A stretch of DNA of 43,770 bases from an uncultured Oscillospiraceae bacterium (GTDB lineage: Bacteria > Bacillota > Clostridia > Oscillospirales > Oscillospiraceae), in assembly GCA_900756575.1 (NCBI GenBank), contig CAAEKQ010000143.1:1-43770 (forward strand), read 5' to 3'. Under the pieces are notes generated by a model. The model saw only the letters and a program-made list of their open reading frames with translations. It searched no databases and was not told the DNA's origin. Shown piece by piece: positions 42,079-43,770 of this stretch. Position 1 is the stretch's first letter; every line of letters begins with the position of its first letter. A program made the translations under genes and the position numbers.

Positions 42079-43428
42079 ATGTCAGACATCATTGGATTGT
42101 TGGGTATTTTGGTGGCATTCTTCATCGTCATCTACTTTACCTACAAGGGTTTTCATCTGGCGTATGTGGTCGTGGTTGCATGTTTGGTGGTACTGGTCAC
42201 CAACAACATGCCCCTGATCCAGACCTTTAATGAAACCATCATGCCGAAGGTAGGCGAGCAGGCGGCTACGCTGCTTCCCCTTTACCTATTCGGCGCAATT
42301 TTCGGTAAAATGTTCATCGACTCCGGCGCGGCTCATTCCCTGTCCCAGTTCCTTTTGGGCCTGCTGGGCAAGGATGCAAAGCCCCAGACCAAACGGATCT
42401 TCGGCTTTATCTGCGTGGTATTTATGAACATGGTGTTCAACTATGTGGGCGTTGATCCCTTTGCTTCCCTGTTCACCATGATTGGCATTGCCACCGGCGT
42501 GATGTATGAGGCAGACATCCCCAGAAAGTATATGCCCGTGATGCTGGTGCTGGGCTCCTCCATGGGTAACGTGGTTCCCGGCTCTCTGGCTGCCCCCAAC
42601 ATCCTGTGCCAGAACATCCTGAAGGACTTTGGCGTGACCTCCTGGTCCAGCACCATTGTGGGTATTTTCTATGTGCTGTTTGTTCTGGTCGCTTCCACCT
42701 TCTATATCAACAAGCGTATGGCCAAGGACGTGAAGAACGGCGCAAAGTTTGAGTATGGCCCTCTGGAGCCTGCCAAGGTGGATGAGACCCATCTGCCCCA
42801 CGTGATCCTGACCCTCATTCCTCTGATTGTGATCCCCGTGAGCTATGCCCTGTGGTTCTCTCAGGCTGCATGGGTGTCCATGGCGGTGGGCTGTATTGCC
42901 GGTATTCTCTGCTATGGCGCGTATATCCCCAAGAAGGACGGCGTCAGCCGCGTGATGACCATTGTGGACAGCATGAACGATGGCGTTACCGTTGCCGGTA
43001 TCCCCGCCATTATCCTGCTGAACTTCACCCTGGGCTATGCCATTGAGGCGGCTCCTTCCTTTGAGACCATCAGCAACTTCTTTGTGAATATGCCCGGTCC
43101 TTCTCTGATCGCCCTGTCCATCATGGCAATCATGCTGCTGGGCGCTGCTGCTTCCGCTTCCGGTATGATTATCGCTGCCATTGCTGCGTCTACCACCTTC
43201 ATCCCTGTACTGGGCGTGAATGCAGAGAATGCGTTCCGTGCTCTGGTTATGTCTACCACTGTGCTCGATTCTCTGCCCTTTGCAGGCGCCATTGTGGCGA
43301 TGATGAGCATTACCGGCATCAAGTACAAGGAGGGCTATCCTCCCATTGCAATGACCACCATGCTGTTTACCTTTATCGGTAATATCCTGGCGGTGCTGCT
43401 GATGACTGCGTTCCCGATGCTGCCCTAA
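42079..43428 (+). CDS. GntP-family permease (gluconate/organic acid type)
   Basis: 449 residues with about twelve membrane segments, evenly spaced, and no extra domains. The pattern of long transmembrane segments, LYLFGAIFGKMFIDSGAAHS near 68, the Asn/Gly-rich FNYVGVDPFASLF, and VLGSSMGNVVPGSLAAPNI point to the GntP (H+:gluconate) family; citrate-type carriers are a less likely alternative. The start is the ATG at 42079, with GAAAGGAG upstream; the frame from 41998 covers the leader. Single gene with promoter, leader hairpin and hairpin terminator. The substrate is unknown. Confidence 0.87.
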   Translation: MSDIIGLLGILVAFFIVIYFTYKGFHLAYVVVVACLVVLVTNNMPLIQTFNETIMPKVGEQAATLLPLYLFGAIFGKMFIDSGAAHSLSQFLLGLLGKDAKPQTKRIFGFICVVFMNMVFNYVGVDPFASLFTMIGIATGVMYEADIPRKYMPVMLVLGSSMGNVVPGSLAAPNILCQNILKDFGVTSWSSTIVGIFYVLFVLVASTFYINKRMAKDVKNGAKFEYGPLEPAKVDETHLPHVILTLIPLIVIPVSYALWFSQAAWVSMAVGCIAGILCYGAYIPKKDGVSRVMTIVDSMNDGVTVAGIPAIILLNFTLGYAIEAAPSFETISNFFVNMPGPSLIALSIMAIMLLGAAASASGMIIAAIAASTTFIPVLGVNAENAFRALVMSTTVLDSLPFAGAIVAMMSITGIKYKEGYPPIAMTTMLFTFIGNILAVLLMTAFPMLP

Positions 43429-43434
43429 AGATTT

Positions 43435-43462
43435 GGCCTGCTGCATGAATTTGCAGCAGGCC
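43435..43462 (+). terminator. Hairpin after the GntP-type gene
   Basis: Stem GGCCTGCTGCA/TGCAGCAGGCC with a 6-base loop, but no T run directly after it. Similar in core to the hairpin at 14135-14169. Confidence 0.6.
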
Positions 43463-43572
43463 GAGTGATATTTGACGAGCGCCAAGTGAAATATGTCATA
43501 GACATGTGAAATTGACTCTACGGGTCAGTGAATGGCGGGCTGCGAGGAATAACTGAAATACCAGAATTATTA

Positions 43573-43606
43573 GGGGCATGCTGCAAACGAACGGCATGCC
43601 CCTTTT
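43573..43606 (+). terminator. Intrinsic terminator-like hairpin
   Basis: Perfect stem GGGGCATGC/GCATGCCCC with a 12-base loop, then TTTT. Shares 13 and 9 contiguous bases with the terminator at 27669-27703. Confidence 0.7.
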
Positions 43607-43673
43607 GAGTGGCTCAGAGAAGCATAAAATCAACGCTGCCCGGTTGGACAGCGTTGATTGGTTCGTATGGACT

Positions 43674-43770
43674 TAAGGCAACACCGCACAATTGCGTCTG
43701 CGGGCTTTGACGGTTCTTTTCCTCCACAAATTCGCTGCGAAAAGTTTGAAATACACAAAGTATTTCTGCA
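43674..43770. repeat. Edge of a dispersed repeat element (long form)
   Basis: Begins about AAGGCAACACCGCACAATTG and runs to the window end with AAGTATTTCTGCA. It shares ACCGCACAA and AAGTATTTCTG, in the same order and orientation, with the reverse complement of the short element at 25565-25630. The right half lies outside the window. Confidence 0.55.

Larger units (their letters stand above)
43429..43770. other. Intergenic tail with hairpins and repeat edge
   Basis: The last 342 bases hold no gene I can support. They contain a hairpin after the permease (43435-43462), a terminator-like hairpin (43573-43606), a third stem AATCAACGCTG/CAGCGTTGATT (43628-43659), and from about 43674 the start of a dispersed repeat that continues beyond the window. 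Confidence 0.6.

Noticed and set aside
42286..43485. 399-codon open frame on the - strand opposite the GntP-type gene
   Set aside because: His/Gly/Gln-rich shadow of a membrane protein gene.
1..43770. tRNA, rRNA, CRISPR arrays, prophage or intact insertion sequences
   Set aside because: Looked for and not seen; no array-like spaced repeats, no integrase or transposase, no RNA gene pattern.

Overview
The window looks like chromosome from a gut-type, low-redundancy Clostridia, most probably family Oscillospiraceae. The evidence is GC-rich third positions with Firmicutes-style AGGAGG ribosome binding sites, several TTG starts, TTGACA-17-TATAAT-type promoters, and a gene set typical of that group: smc-ftsY-rph-rdgB-yhbY-nadD/yqeK-rsfS-leuS, efp followed by a small zinc-ribbon protein, DUF4317, SLH/InlB-repeat surface proteins and orphan solute-binding lipoproteins. 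The family assignment is an inference from gene content, and I cannot name a species. I see no rRNA, tRNA, CRISPR array, phage or intact insertion sequence.

Layout. 1-8751: a dense housekeeping run on the + strand (chromosome segregation, SRP receptor, RNA and nucleotide processing, NAD synthesis, ribosome silencing, leucyl-tRNA synthetase), closed by a long terminator. 8850-11278: rpsU behind a consensus promoter, a small unrecognised - strand gene, yqeG, and efp coupled to a zinc-ribbon gene. 11385-14169: a large surface protein (VWA, InlB B-repeats, SLH) whose signal peptide is out of frame with the rest. 14189-17333: a - strand zinc-ribbon/coiled-coil membrane protein and an FeS-flavin enoate-reductase-like enzyme. 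17429-20182: a tandem OB-fold SSB-like protein, coaBC, and a divergent type III pantothenate kinase homologue whose nucleotide-binding motifs are altered. 20231-30265: a propeller-plus-binding-protein lipoprotein, a polytopic GT-C-like protein, small unknown proteins with an XRE-type regulator, an AGCS amino-acid symporter, a sulfatase-like membrane protein and a DegV protein. 30307-33593: a translationally coupled phospholipid operon (flippase-like, pssA, psd, PAP2). 33708-33832: a strong terminator with its own promoter-like sequence, possibly a small RNA. 33853-38712: a BlaI/M56 regulatory operon. 38735-43428: a DUF4317 protein, an O-antigen-ligase-like protein and a GntP-type permease. 43463-43770: hairpins and the edge of a dispersed repeat.

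The most unusual unit is the - strand operon 38618 to 33853. It encodes a solute-binding lipoprotein, a two-pass membrane protein, a BlaI-type repressor and an M56 (BlaR1-type) membrane metalloprotease whose extracellular region shows no penicillin-binding motif. Its promoter (TTGACA-17-TATCAT) carries two ACA-NN-TGT dyads, one lying exactly between the -35 and -10. That is what a BlaI operator should look like. I infer an autoregulated envelope-sensing circuit that controls a binding lipoprotein rather than a beta-lactamase. The membrane gene in the middle appears to start with ACG.

Other items worth a second look are the frameshifted surface protein, the degenerate pantothenate kinase, a MITE-like repeat present once in internally deleted form (about 25565-25630) and once at the right edge, and a family of similar CTGCA-core terminators.
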